A stretch of DNA of 64,000 bases, taken from NCBI RefSeq assembly GCF_018143015.1, contig NC_054751.1:32564347-32628346 (forward strand), in the 5' to 3' direction. Shown one piece after another: positions 13,660 through 26,400 of this stretch. How positions within the stretch are numbered: the first letter of the stretch is position 1; every line of letters starts with the position of its first letter. The stretch comes from Lytechinus variegatus. Its lineage: Eukaryota > Echinodermata > Echinoidea > Temnopleuroida > Toxopneustidae. The notes under the pieces are model-generated. The model did no database searches, was not told where the DNA came from, and was given only the letters and a program-made list of their open reading frames with translations. The position numbers and the translations under genes are program-made.

Positions 13660-13825
13660 CTCACCCTTGCGTGTTAAAACTATACCCAAGAGATTGAACA
13701 TAACACTCAAGAGTGTTAAAAGTAACACTCAAAGCCCGTAGAAATAACATTTAATTTTACTAACACCACAAATTTAACACTGGAGTAAAATGACTAAGTG
13801 TTGACATCTAAAGACATGTTAACAT
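13660..13825. mobile_element. Possible MITE with TAACACT/AGTGTTA repeats
   Basis: Several inverted copies of TAACACT and GTGTTAA in about 165 bp suggest a fold-back element; ends are not clear. Confidence 0.4.
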
Positions 13826-14347
13826 TTTTATTTTGCGGTTTATGATAAAGTTTGTTTTGATGGCTTATTATAAAAAAAACACAGCAACATAATACAAAGT
13901 AAGCATACTGAAATGAAAGTCTAAATCATATCCATATAGAGATTCTTTTTATCATGATCAAAGAAATTGAATTACAATTTACACGGACGGCCAAAAAAAG
14001 GTGTAAAGAAATCAATCAAATAGCAAGAAATATATAATGTATATCATTTTAAAGATAGAAAATTATTTGAATACAATGAATTCAAATGTCCATCTGTATA
14101 TAATCCATAATCAACATCGTAGAAATATATTCAATGAAATCAAGTAGTACCCACATTAATAAAAATAATGGCGTCTCCAAGGTTCACACAAAATATTTTG
14201 TAAGAAAATCAAATCTTTACATCTAAACACCGGATTTAAATTACGATTACCAATATAGTGATTTAAACTGCCTGCAACCACATAAGGTTACGATGAATAG
14301 AATGCATCAATGATAAAAGATACAAATAAATCAAGCAAAGATACCTG

Positions 14348-14510
14348 CTAATTCCAAATGATAAAATCCGAATGCTATCAAGAGCAAATGCGAAATACTA
14401 TTATCCGCAAACAAGATGTATATTCAGCTGAAGAAGAAATCATGTTAAGAACTCAGCGCCGGAAATCAGAGTAACAATTTGGATCATTTGCTGCAGGGCG
14501 ACCGAACTTC
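14348..14510 (-). other. Possible non-coding 5' exon of gene A
   Basis: The start-codon exon of gene A begins at a splice acceptor (tatattcag at 13195 upward), so at least one exon must lie upstream. On the minus strand this stretch is bounded by an acceptor-like tttattttacag and a donor AGCAG|GTATCT. It contains one short upstream ORF. No homology supports it and another exon could be the real one. Confidence 0.25.
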
Positions 14511-14711
14511 TGTAAAATAAATAGAGGAAGTGATTATCATGATAATATATGATCATTTTTTATCACGAGCCCCTCTTCGTCCCACGCGATAATGTGCGCA
14601 AATACTACATTCCCACCCGCTTGGCCCGTTGAGCGGACCAGTTTGTTATTTTCATGAACCACAAAAAAAAATCCTTTTGAAATTTTGATGGGTGCACTGA
14701 GCCGCAATTTT

Positions 14712-15468
14712 AAGGATTTGGAACTGTCAAGCAAACACCTATTCAAACCGCGTCAATATGGAATGAATAATATCATACAACCGCACAGCTATATAAAATA
14801 ACAATTTTTTTATTTAAAATAACATGATATCCTTGTAATTTACCCTAACATTAAACCAGGAGCATTGCCCATCATATCTCCTTGTGAGATCTTATTTTTG
14901 TAGCAGGAGTACGCACATATACCATGTATATATATATGAAAATATCCATGACTGATGGAATGTTGCAAGAAACTTAGAATTAATTGCAAGTCAATTTTAG
15001 GTCTCCGAATCAGTCATAAGTCTTGAGATTGATTGCTGGTCTGTTTATTGTATTAACGAGTCTAGATAGATAGATAAATGGTTTTATTAATACAAAATCA
15101 CATATAAAATACATACAGGCATGGTAGTTTTTAAAACTAAATTGCGCCATGAATTTACAATAAAATTGTACATTGCATATTACTTAAAGGAATATCGATT
15201 ATCAAAAAGAATTATTTAAAAGAAAAAAAAATATTCACAAGGACACACTCATTAAACAGTCATACCCAGGCATGCGCTCACACTCACCCCGCATCCAGAC
15301 ACATACACACACACTATAAATTTACATATAATGGATAAAACAAAATCATCAGTACGGATATTAAACAGATGGGGCACGGTATTGCTGGAATAAGATTAAT
15401 TGTAGGATATCATTCATTCCATATTGACGCGATTTCAATAGGTGTTTGCTTGACAGTTCCAAATCCTT
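14712..15468. repeat. Fold-back structure, arms of about 60 bp
   Basis: 14712-14774 (aaggatttggaactgtcaag...) is the reverse complement of 15406-15468 with few differences. The roughly 630-bp loop contains a possible LINE 3' tail. It lies upstream of gene A. Confidence 0.7.
15055..15370 (-). mobile_element. Possible LINE 3' end in the fold-back loop
   Basis: Starts tagatagataaatggtttta and continues AT-rich, like reverse-complemented LINE 3' tails elsewhere in the window. No coding remnant. Confidence 0.3.
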
Positions 15469-16614
15469 GAGTATAAATTGATTTGCTTTACAGTTAAAAT
15501 TGTTCTATCACTTGTAAATTTTCAGTTGATGGCAAATATTTTCTTACAACACCACAATACTTTGATTGATATTACATCTGATTCTTCTGAAATGATCGTG
15601 GGGGTGCACTATTATAGGACTAGATTTACAGTAAAATTAGTACCAGTTTATACGGCGGAGCTTCATAGCAGAAGACAATGTTTATTCCACCATGCATTTG
15701 TATGAATATTTTTTAAAATCTTACTACAGCGCAAATATTTGCAGCAAAGTGTCCGAGCGTTAGTTTGTTTCCTTTTGTCTGTATTGTGGGTTTCTGTGAC
15801 CGTAAATGCAAATTGCGAAATCGAATGAAATCAGGGGATTTTAAAACGTCATCCAGGCTTCTGTTTGGAATATATCCTTTAGCATGTTAACCAAAGGGGC
15901 TATTTATCAGAAATCTATTTTACTGCGACCCTTTATTTTCGTATTTATCACTCCGTCCAGGGTATTAATCAACTAAACTATGAAGTTCTCTTTGGATCGG
16001 AAAGGGGTTCTCACAAGTGACTTGAACAATGAGTCATTGTAATGTTTGAATACATAACTGTGACAGAGATATTCAATAGAAAAAGGGTTACAATGAGAAA
16101 ATAGGGAAAGGCCAAAAAATATTTTTCATTTGTATTACTTTTATTTTTCTGATGTCTGTTCCTTTTTATTTGATGAATTTATTTTCCCCCTTGTACTAGC
16201 TCATACAAAGTGGGGTTTTTTTCTCCCCCCCCCCATTTTTATACCTTTTTTGGAGGAGGGAGGGGGGTATCTGTGTGTGAGTTTGTGTTTTTAAGAGCAT
16301 AACTGTGAATGTGTATCTGCCTCTGCGAATATGAGTTGACCGGGGGTGCACATCAGACGGTCATGTAAGAAAACTGTATATTATTGGCTGACGGATAAGA
16401 CCTCGAGAAAAACACATTCAACAAAAATCCTACAAAACTTTGAGACCAACGTTACAAAATTAAAGCCGATAACCATCCCACAGCTTCACAACAATTGCTA
16501 CAAAAAATATTAATTTACCACAGATTTTCAAATTTGTCTATATTCTCTAATTTTGTTTGTAATTTTAATCTGTAGTTTTATTTTGTTAACTAATGAAATA
16601 ATTAATTGATCTAC

Positions 16615-16775
16615 GTAACGATTAGATTTTTATTCATTTATTTTTTTATGTATTTATTTCTCTATTTATGTATTTATTTACTCATTGATTCACGTTTTAT
16701 TTTTTTCATTTATTTATATCTTTATCTATTTATTCATTAATTATTTATTCATATATTGATTTATTTATTACTTTT
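16615..16775. repeat. ATTTATTC-type low-complexity tract
   Basis: Degenerate tandem TATTTATT/CATTTATT units, similar to 4150-4320. Confidence 0.6.
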
Positions 16776-16979
16776 AGCAACCATGCAGTATATCAGATAC
16801 CAGTCCATGCTTCAAGGAGACCGAGAATTGCCAATTTTCAACTGAAAGACTAGTTCAATCGATTGGAAATTTGCATGCGTTGTCTCGATTCCTATGATCA
16901 ATGATAGTGAGACTTGTTGAATTTTCTTTTCATTCAATAATTTCCCTTTTTTCATTTGGTTCTTTCGAATTTCGAGCTC

Positions 16980-17315
16980 GTTATTTGCCCATCAACTTTC
17001 AAGGTTACTTCTGGGCTCCGTCTTACAAATAGTTACCATGGTTACGATTGATCCGATCAACCTCAACAGTATGGAAAGCCTGCAACGCCAACATCTAAAA
17101 TGCATGTTTTCCAAAATATTTTCTAGATATGATGTATATTCATACATTCATAGTTTTCTTGGCAATATGGTGCGTTCGCCTTTGTTTACAAAGAAAATTT
17201 TACAAATTACTAGTAAAAAAAAACTTTGTCTCCGATGGACTTCCATAGAGCTACGATTGATTGGATCGATTGTAGCTCTTTGTATAACACGGAGCCCTAA
17301 TCTCATCGTTTGTTG
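16980..17315. repeat. Possible dispersed repeat with internal palindrome
   Basis: Contains near-palindromic GAGCTACGATTGATTGGATC... around 17248-17280 and a related block TTACGATTGATCCGATC near 17040. An ORF runs through it but has no recognisable domain. Confidence 0.35.
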
Positions 17316-18590
17316 ACTTTTTTTAATGTTCTTTGTTTTCATATACTCTCTGAACCCCCCCCCCCTCTCTTACATCTTTCTTCCCTTCATCTAATTTTTC
17401 TTTTTCGTTTCTCTCTTCCATTCTTTGTCGTTAATCCCCCTCTCATATTTTCATGTATCACTCATACAACACCCATTTCTTAATACGAGTACAAAATACT
17501 TTTCAAATCAGGATCATGAATTATTTCTCCATGAACAAATTTTTATAGAAATAAATATCTTTATTATATTTCTTTGTATGTACAAGTGTTCATGTTAATA
17601 CAAACATACATACTCTGTGGAAAAATAGAATTGAAATTTACAGTACAAAAGGAAATAGAAATGAGTCAAATAAAATCATTTATTTCACAAAGTAAATATA
17701 AATAAATCTTGGACTTGTATTTGACTTAGGTTAATAAGTGGATTAATATGATAATGCAATTCATAGTACTGTTCTATGTGGATGAAATCTTGAAAAGTAC
17801 GTGATTTGATATCATTTTAATACGGCTTAGTGTCTTATATGAATTCAATACGTCTAGGGGGGGGGGGTCCTTGGCCCATAGGCTCCAAAATAATGTTCCA
17901 AGACCAAGTAAATGAAAGGGACAATAATGAAATATAATTTTCCAAAATAATGTCAAAGTATATCACAAATTTAGTTTTTTGAATTATACAGGCCGAAAAT
18001 ATTCCTCGCTCTCTTCGCTCGCTCATGACTTTATTTTTTTTTAATATTCAGTGCTTCACTTGACAACATTTTCATTATGAGTGATGTAAAGACAAGTGGA
18101 TGATTATTGTTTATCTTTGCAATACATAGGGGTAATTGTTACATGAATACATGATCATACTGTTGCATTGTGGGTATGAATCTAGGAGCTATGTGAGTAG
18201 TGCAGACTTGAGCTGAGGTAGATAAATGAATGTAAAGTTAATATCAGCATGGATCGAAAAAGGTTACAAACTCAACTTAAGATAAAGGACAATACGATTG
18301 AGAGATCAATTTCTCTTTAGTCGATGTAAATATGATTGAATTTACTTCATGTAACTATTGAATAGTGAAATTGAAGTCAAGCATCCAATAGGATTGATTC
18401 TATCCAATGAAATACACTATAAACATTGTAACAAGTTTATTAAGAAAATATTGGAAGTTGATTTTAATTGCATCCTTACTGTTTTTCTATATATATTACA
18501 CTTTACCGCTTAATATTGATCTAAGCGTTAATTCTCTGCGATAATACTTTAATGCTGACACATGCAGCTGCAACGCTCAGCTGCTGTTGC

Positions 18591-19223
18591 CAGAGGCGTC
18601 GATTATGGGGGGGGCAGGGGGGGCGATCGCCCCACCAATGAAAATATTGGGGGGGCAAACATTTCGTTTTGCCCCCCCAATAATTCCGCATGTGCTAAAA
18701 ATGAAATAAGATTGTAATGTTACACAGAAATCAGCAAGCGAGATTGAGATACACAACTCGTTCTTCGTCTAAAATCGTGCTCAAAATGTCCACTTTTCAG
18801 ATTGGAATACCAAAAAATTTCAGCTCGCGCTTCGCGCTCGCATCATTTCTGTAACAAAAACCTATACTCTCCATGATTAAATAGGTGAATATGGTCCCGT
18901 TTTCAGTTCTAAACCTCAAAAGAACTCCCACTTCGACTTGCAATAATCTTTTGTTGGATATATATATCTTGTTCTTTATTAAACTCAATTTTTTTTCAGA
19001 TCGAAATATCAAAATTTTCAGCTCGCGCTCCGCGCTCGCATTAATCTGCTGGTGAGATGTGTATATATACATATATGTGTGTGTGTATACATATATATAT
19101 ATATATGTACACATATATATAGGCATATGTGTGTGTGTGAGTTTGTTTTGTGTGATCGAGCGCTTTTGGAAAATTGATTCATGATTTTGCCCCCCCAATC
19201 TGAAAAATGGATCGACGCCCCTG
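18591..19223. mobile_element. hAT-like MITE, GGCGTCGATCC family, perfect target duplication
   Basis: Starts CAGAGGCGTCGAT and ends ATCGACGCCCCTG, flanked on both sides by gctgttgc (18583-18590 and 19224-19231). Interior has two copies of a GCTCGCGCT-CGCGCTCGCAT block and an AT/GT microsatellite (19060-19140). No transposase ORF. Confidence 0.85.
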
Positions 19224-19231
19224 GCTGTTGC

Positions 19232-20463
19232 TTTAGGAAATCATTAATCTTACATTACAACAGCTAACAGAAAGCCACCGAAAACCACATTTGCATATAT
19301 CTTAACATAATAATGATAATAAAAGATATAATATAATAGATAATATGAATGATAAGTTTGTATTTTCATAATGTGTTTAGATTTACAAAATAAAAACAAA
19401 ACATATAATTTGCCAATCATCTTAGCGGACGGCCTCTAATACAGCAAAAGGCAGGCAATGCTGAATACAAGTCATGTTATGTACAGTGTATAAAATATTT
19501 CAATCATTACACAGAATACAACTTCGAAACACATAAAAGGATTTTTTTATCACACTCTCCCCTATCTATTTCACAGTTTCTTAGTCCAGGGGAGCGTTTC
19601 CTGCTCGTTAGATCAGAATTGAAATGTGGGGACAACATCGCGAGGAAACCATCTTTATGAATATTAAAACAACATTTCAAAATGAAATTCTCAAGAAAGG
19701 AGATATTTACCCAGCTTCTTGAATATTTCTGGCAGCGATTTTTGTTTTTGTAGAGTACACAAAAAAATCCTGAAGTTAAACACACATTCCTATCAATCCG
19801 CCCGGCAAAGTTTCCGTTTAGAAAATTTGATTATAATGTGAACCATTAACACATGTCTATTTCCATTTTGTGCGCTATATATTGTCATTCAACATTTTCA
19901 AAACCATATACACCAAGCCTTTTATAAAACTATCCAAATCGTTAATTACTTCAACAAAGTCATATTCAGTGCCATTTCTTTATCTCTATTGATATTTTTG
20001 TAATTTTGTGCGACTTTCGTAAAAGATGTAAGAGTTATGTCGCGTTGATAACCATTTAGAAAAGAGTCAGTGTCAAGTCAGCCAGATTGTCAATACATGT
20101 AATAACCTGCAATAAACTTAGCGCTGTACCATGCAGGCTACGTGACATACTTATCCCCCGGGACTTATCCCGAATTTGCCCGGGCAAAGACACCTATTTG
20201 TATCCTATGGATGGCAAGCATTACCCTCGAAGGAACTGCTTGCCATATTCTGATGCCGGCGCATTCGGCATTCACTTGGTAGCGAGTTGATTGTATCGCA
20301 CGCCGGCGCACATACAGCTGTTAACATGGTTAAAAGAAAGATCAGTCGACCTATGTCAGTATGTAGATGGGAGAAGATCCTCAAGTTCCTGATATCTTCA
20401 GCTAGGGTAATCCCCAGAAACAGTCTGCCATATCATCAAGGTACTGAATGTTGATGAAACATC
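19232..20463. other. Intergenic downstream of gene C
   Basis: No splice-bounded exon or named repeat seen. An open frame at 20087-20290 is without homology I recognise. Confidence 0.45.
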
Positions 20464-23400
20464 TTATTTAAACAGTGACTGCGGAACAAGACGAATCGTT
20501 ACAAACTTTGATGTATCCAGGGCTTCTTTAACCCTCTCTGCCACCTGCAATTAAAACATGTGAAAATATGACACGAGAAGTTTGAAACAGGAAGACAAGC
20601 AATCATACATACAATAGACAATAATTACCAAACTTGCAAGGACTCTCAACCTCTATTTGTATCGGGAAATGATTTTTCAGACTTAAATCGAAGGGTTGAT
20701 GGATCATTCATTTTAAGGCGCATGACATGCCTCACATGAGTTGTATAAAGATAACCAAAAAAATCATTCTTTCATTGCCACGTATTACTTTTGGATACTA
20801 TTTCTGAAGTGCTAAATAATTTAATTAATTCAACCAATTTGTGAAATTATCTCACTGAATATCCCCCAGCACCCCCCCCCCCCCGACCAGTGAACTCTTT
20901 GTTTGGACATGCATCGGCAGTTTGATTTTTTAAGAGAAACATCCACCCCCCCCCCACACACACACACACACACTGACAAACACATGTAATTTTCCCTTTT
21001 ATCGATCTTGAAATTGACAAAATCCTAAATATATCTATCTTTCTTTTGTTCAACCAGGAATGACAAACATGTTCTTTGTGGTACGATATTGTTTGCAGAT
21101 TGACTTATTGCCAAAAAGGTTGAATTTCACTCGCAAAGTTCCTCGTCCATATAGTCCATTGTTATACAACTTTGATTATTCGTTATCAATGAAGGGTGAA
21201 TTTAACTTGCCCAGTTCCCTTTTCGTTTTATTTCATTTCATTTCGTTTCATTTTGTTTGTCCGATAATCTTACACCATAGGGCTCCTTATTTTAAAATAA
21301 TTGTAGCAAAAGGTGTTTTTCACAGATTTTTGGGGGAATTATTGATGATGCAATATAAACCTCACTTTTCAAACAACAATATCTGAATACGATCGAGGTC
21401 AAGCGTGCCACCACTAAAACAATAGGGGATCATGATGGCTCCAACGTTTCATGAAAGATGTCCATCTATATATTATCTTTTATTAGGAAAATTATAATAC
21501 AATATATTTACAAAGGTAAACCGAGTCCAATTTGGTTAAATCACTCCATTCCATTTCAAATATCAAATGTAACTGTGTTGGAAACATCATGTGAGATTCA
21601 ATACCTGATCACGTTGAGTAGAGGTATCCAAATGAATTCCGTTTATCTCTGTAATCAAGGTTCTAGATTCTTCACGGTTCCCACTACCATCATGAAGGAC
21701 AGAACACGCCGATGTGCATGCCTGGATGATTGCATCGACTGGGTTTACTCTTACCATCTACGAGGGAATCAAAAAGGTTTAAAAATGGCATTTAAGCAAT
21801 TGACTAATGCATACTGATTATGATACTTATTAATTTCTCTGTTTCAAGTTTAGTTTGAATCTGTTGCAGGGCCTCTGGGCTGAAGGGGACATGCAATCAA
21901 ATTATGAGGACACCTGTTAGTAATTATTAATAGATTAATCAATCAATCAATTTTTGTTGGATGAATTGGTTCACCCTTAACATATCATTTTACAACACGA
22001 TAATGATACTTTTAACAATATATGTTTTTGTTTATCATTTTAACAAAAAAAATACTTGTGAAAATCTACCTTCTTGAAGATAAGATCGTTATGTAGATTG
22101 TCATAAACAATATATATGATTAATCACTTTTAACTAATCGTCTCAAAACGTTGAGTGAAAAAAAATTGGCTGTTGGTTGAATGTCAATTAAACTTTTTAA
22201 AATGTAAATACAAAACTTTTGTAAAAGTTACTTTAGACACAGGACCAGTTCTTATCAACATAATATTCGTTTTATAGGTCCGAAAAAGTGGAACAATTTA
22301 TCTACAGACATCAGAGATGCACCAACTTTGAATAACTGTAAGACAAAACTCAAGAAAAAAAACTTACGTCTGGTCCCTAAATTTTGGGATTTGCTTTATA
22401 GTTTTAGTTGTGGGGTGATTTGGTTGACGATTAATTTTCTGTTTCAAATGATATACTAGTATTTTATATAAAGTTGCCCTGCCCCCTTGTTTTGTATTGT
22501 ACTCTGTTTAGATATATTTTTTAATGTAATATGTATTCATTGTTTATGTCACAGTGCACTCATCACAAGCTGTGCTTTCTGAGTTGCTACATCCATTGTT
22601 TTGTTCAAGTTCTTAAATGTATTGATGCCTTTTTCGTTGGAAATAAATGTACTTTCATTCATTCACTCATTCAATCATTCAATCATTCAATTATCCTCAA
22701 ATCATCAAATACTATAATTATTGACAATATTTCTCTACAGGAAAGGAGACAATCATGAATCATGAATACAATATTAAGAGATAAAAAGAAAAAATACAAT
22801 GAATAACTTGAAACATAATTATGTCAAAGCAAGTCGGGAAAAGAATAAGAAATTGAGAACAAAGTTGATTCTCTATTGGGAATAACGTGATATCCTTTCA
22901 TTAATTATGCTCAATCATGCAATGGTATGGTTTATAACGAAGTGAGATTCAAAGAAATATCCACCTGAGAATCTTTGATGTTGATCACCAATTCACTTTC
23001 TTCAACGCTTGCCACGCATACAGAACCTCGTCCAATAGTAAGTACTATCTGCACATTTAAAGAGATATCCAGTAGAATAATGATAAATAACGGTAATATC
23101 AATTATTACGATACTAATGATAATAATGTCAGGAATGATAATGATTAAATGATATTGATAATTACAATAATAATGAAAATCTTGATTATGACGGTAGTAA
23201 TAAAGAGGTTTTTGCTAATACGAACCTTCGACGGATCGGGCAATGTTCGAATGTACTCGGTCAATTCTCGGGCGTTCATCGGTAGACCTTGCTCATTTTT
23301 CATTACGACGATATCTCCGGTAGATAGCTTACAAGCTGGGGCTGGCCTTCGTACCCTATAAAGCGTAATGTGAAAAACATGTATTTGTATTGCAATCATT

Positions 23401-26400
23401 ATATAAAATACTGGAACTTTGTAAAGGACTAAAACATTAATTATACGTCATTTAAGTAAAGTATTTAAATAATGCAGTAGGCAATGCTCTTGCGATCTTG
23501 TGATCAAAGCTTGAAAAGGGAGAGGAGTTTCAGTCATCAATAATTACGAGTATTGTTGTTGTGCCATTATCCTCTCAACAACAATAAAATTATTCAGAAA
23601 TTTTTATCTGCTGTGGGTAATATAAGTTTGGTGCTATATTATACTTACACGGCATATCCGTTGCAGTCTTTGAGTACGAGTTGTTGCAAATCCGATACCT
23701 CGAATTCTCTTTTAACTGATTTCTCTGATAAATCTGACAGAGATGGACTGCAAATATAGAGGAAAAAGAGAGTAAAGTCAAGATGTTTGAAATAATCTTT
23801 AATAGGTCTATCTATTTTAGAACAATATCATATCAGATACGTGGAATATGCTAATAGTATCAGTCAAAATTATTTTTTCATAATGTTAATACGAGTACTC
23901 TATGTTTTCATCAGAAAGAATTGGGAAGTTCTATGCAGCATTTATTTAATATAGGATGACTATCATTCTTCAGGAAAAAAAATAACCCAAACCTGATATC
24001 TCCATCACGTGACCGCAAGCTGGAAGCATTTTGTGTTCCGTCATCGCTGTCGTCTGTCTCAACGGAACCATTACCACTGTAGCTTGGTTCTCCCAGCAAC
24101 GCGTCGCTGGGAGAAGGAGGCGCTAGCATGGTTTCTGGGGGAGATGAGGAATCATCAGGGGAATCTGCTGAGGGGTCCGATGAAGGTTCTTCTTGTTCAG
24201 CATGAGTGTCATCCGGCATCTTCGGAGAGAGAAAGGGGGGAGAAGACAGTTAGCATTGGTAAAAAGAAAAACGTGATGGTAACGTATTATAATGAGCCCA
24301 AAAATTCAAGTTGAGGGGGGCACTCAACCAAAAATGTGGTGGGGGTGTGCCGCGGGCGAGACAAAAAACGGGGGCCTTGGAGCGGGCTTATTGTAAAAAG
24401 GAGGGTCCTCGGAACGGGCTTCGGAACGACAAATGTTTGTGAAAACGGGGGTCCTTGGAACGGATCGCCAGCGTGTGAGTGCGTATGCATCCCTATGGAA
24501 CGGTCATGCGTGCATGATGCAGCTAGCGCGGCCTCCGCCGGGGGAGCTCTGCGGCCGCTTTTCACCAAAATTCGACTCATTCAATGCGATCGGAGCGGCG
24601 TAACGAAAAATATGCGAAGCTTTGGAGCGGATTTCCCTCTTCTTTTTTCTCGATAAGAAGAAAATGCTATGCCTTGGAGCGGCTTTCTTTGTTCATTTTC
24701 TCAACAAGGCAAAAATGCTATGCCTTGGAACGGAAATTTGAGTGTGAAAATGGGGGTCCCCTCTGCGGCACATACCCACTATGCATTATATACTGAGTGC
24801 CCCCCCCCCCCCCCGGGTTGACATGCTGTATTGGGCAACAACAAAAAAACCCAAGAAATTGTGACCAAGACTTCTAATTTTTTCTCTCTCTCTTCATATC
24901 AGCTCCCACCACCTTTCCCCTTTTTCCAAGTTAAGCAGTCGCCTCTACCCCTCCCCCATCCCCCCCCCCCCCCGCTTTGGCACTACCGCTGCTTTTTAGT
25001 TTTAGGCCATCGAAATTCTTTTAAAAACATTCTGTTTAAAGATCCAACTCTTTCCTGACCTGTTCATCATCGATGTCCGGAAAGGCTGATTTGGATCTCT
25101 TTGCTCTGTATTTTGCTCTCAGACTCAGTGCTTGTTCTAAATCAGATTGGACCCTCCTTAAGACGAGGGTTGGGTCGTACTCCTGACCAGTGAATTGGCA
25201 TATTGCCTCCTGCCATTCATCTGTCAATTTCCTACAACACAAATTAAAACAGAGACTTAAAATATAACCTAAACACATCGCGGTTATGATTTTTTTTAAC
25301 GTAATTAAACCACATCATAGCTAACACAAACATGTTTACATTGGCCAGTGGTGGATCCAGATGGGGACAAATCCGACCCTTTAGAGACAAAAAAAATATA
25401 AAAAAGAAATAAATAAAAAATAATAAAATACGTGGAAATGTCGTGGATATACGCAAGGCCAATAATTTCTTTCTCATTTTTTTTTCCTGAAGAAAAGCCC
25501 CCACCTCTTTTTGAAAATCCTGGATCCGCCCTTGACGGTGGCGTATCAGGGATACATCGTCAAGAAGAAATAATGTAACCATGGTAACATTACTCTAATC
25601 ATAGATGATAGCTTCATACCACGGGGCGTCATAACCGAGCATAACTCTGAGTAACACTAATATTGCACTCTAAACTCATATAACAACACACAAAGGAATT
25701 CTTACCCATTTTGTTCTATCTTTCACATTTGCTATGACAGTGAAACTAGTAGACTTTTTTTTCATTCAAAATTAATGTCGAGCTCGTTTCTATTATGACA
25801 TGCTACGATTTTAATCGTGGACTGATTTTGTCAACGAGAACATATTTTGAATGGAAAAAACACCCCCACATACACACAAAGACATTCTCCCCAATGCAAG
25901 GTTACTTGTAGGCCTACATTATATTCCTATATTTTCATTTCAAATCTGTGCATGATAACTACAAAGTGAAGTAATATAAAACATAGAAATAGAAATTTAA
26001 AGGGTACAATAAATGAAAATATTATAACATGCCCAAAAGTAAGAAAAATGAAGTAAAATAGTATATATATTTTATATATTTCAAATAAAGTTTCAATAAA
26101 TAGGCCTAAGATATATCAGTCCCTTATGTATTATGGTTCTGTTGTTGTCCCTGTACGAGGAAATTAAAAAAAAGTAGCAGGGGAAATCACCTGTTTAGCT
26201 ATAAAATTCTGTGTATGAGAGTATAAAACATATAAAGAAACTATTGTTAACTCGCTATAGTAAAGAGTGCTGACTTTAATCAATACCTAGCCTAAGAATT
26301 AAAAAAAAGTCGATTACAAAATGGCAGGGGAATCCCCTTATTTATCCACGATATACAAATGTGTGAAATTAAACTAAGCAAAATTATAGATTGTTAATCC

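Noticed and set aside
17038-17316. 92-aa plus-strand frame
   Set aside because: Lies in a repeat with internal palindromes; no recognised domain.
20087-20290. 67-aa plus-strand frame between genes A and C
   Set aside because: No domain, no neighbour support and no splice-site or homology evidence.
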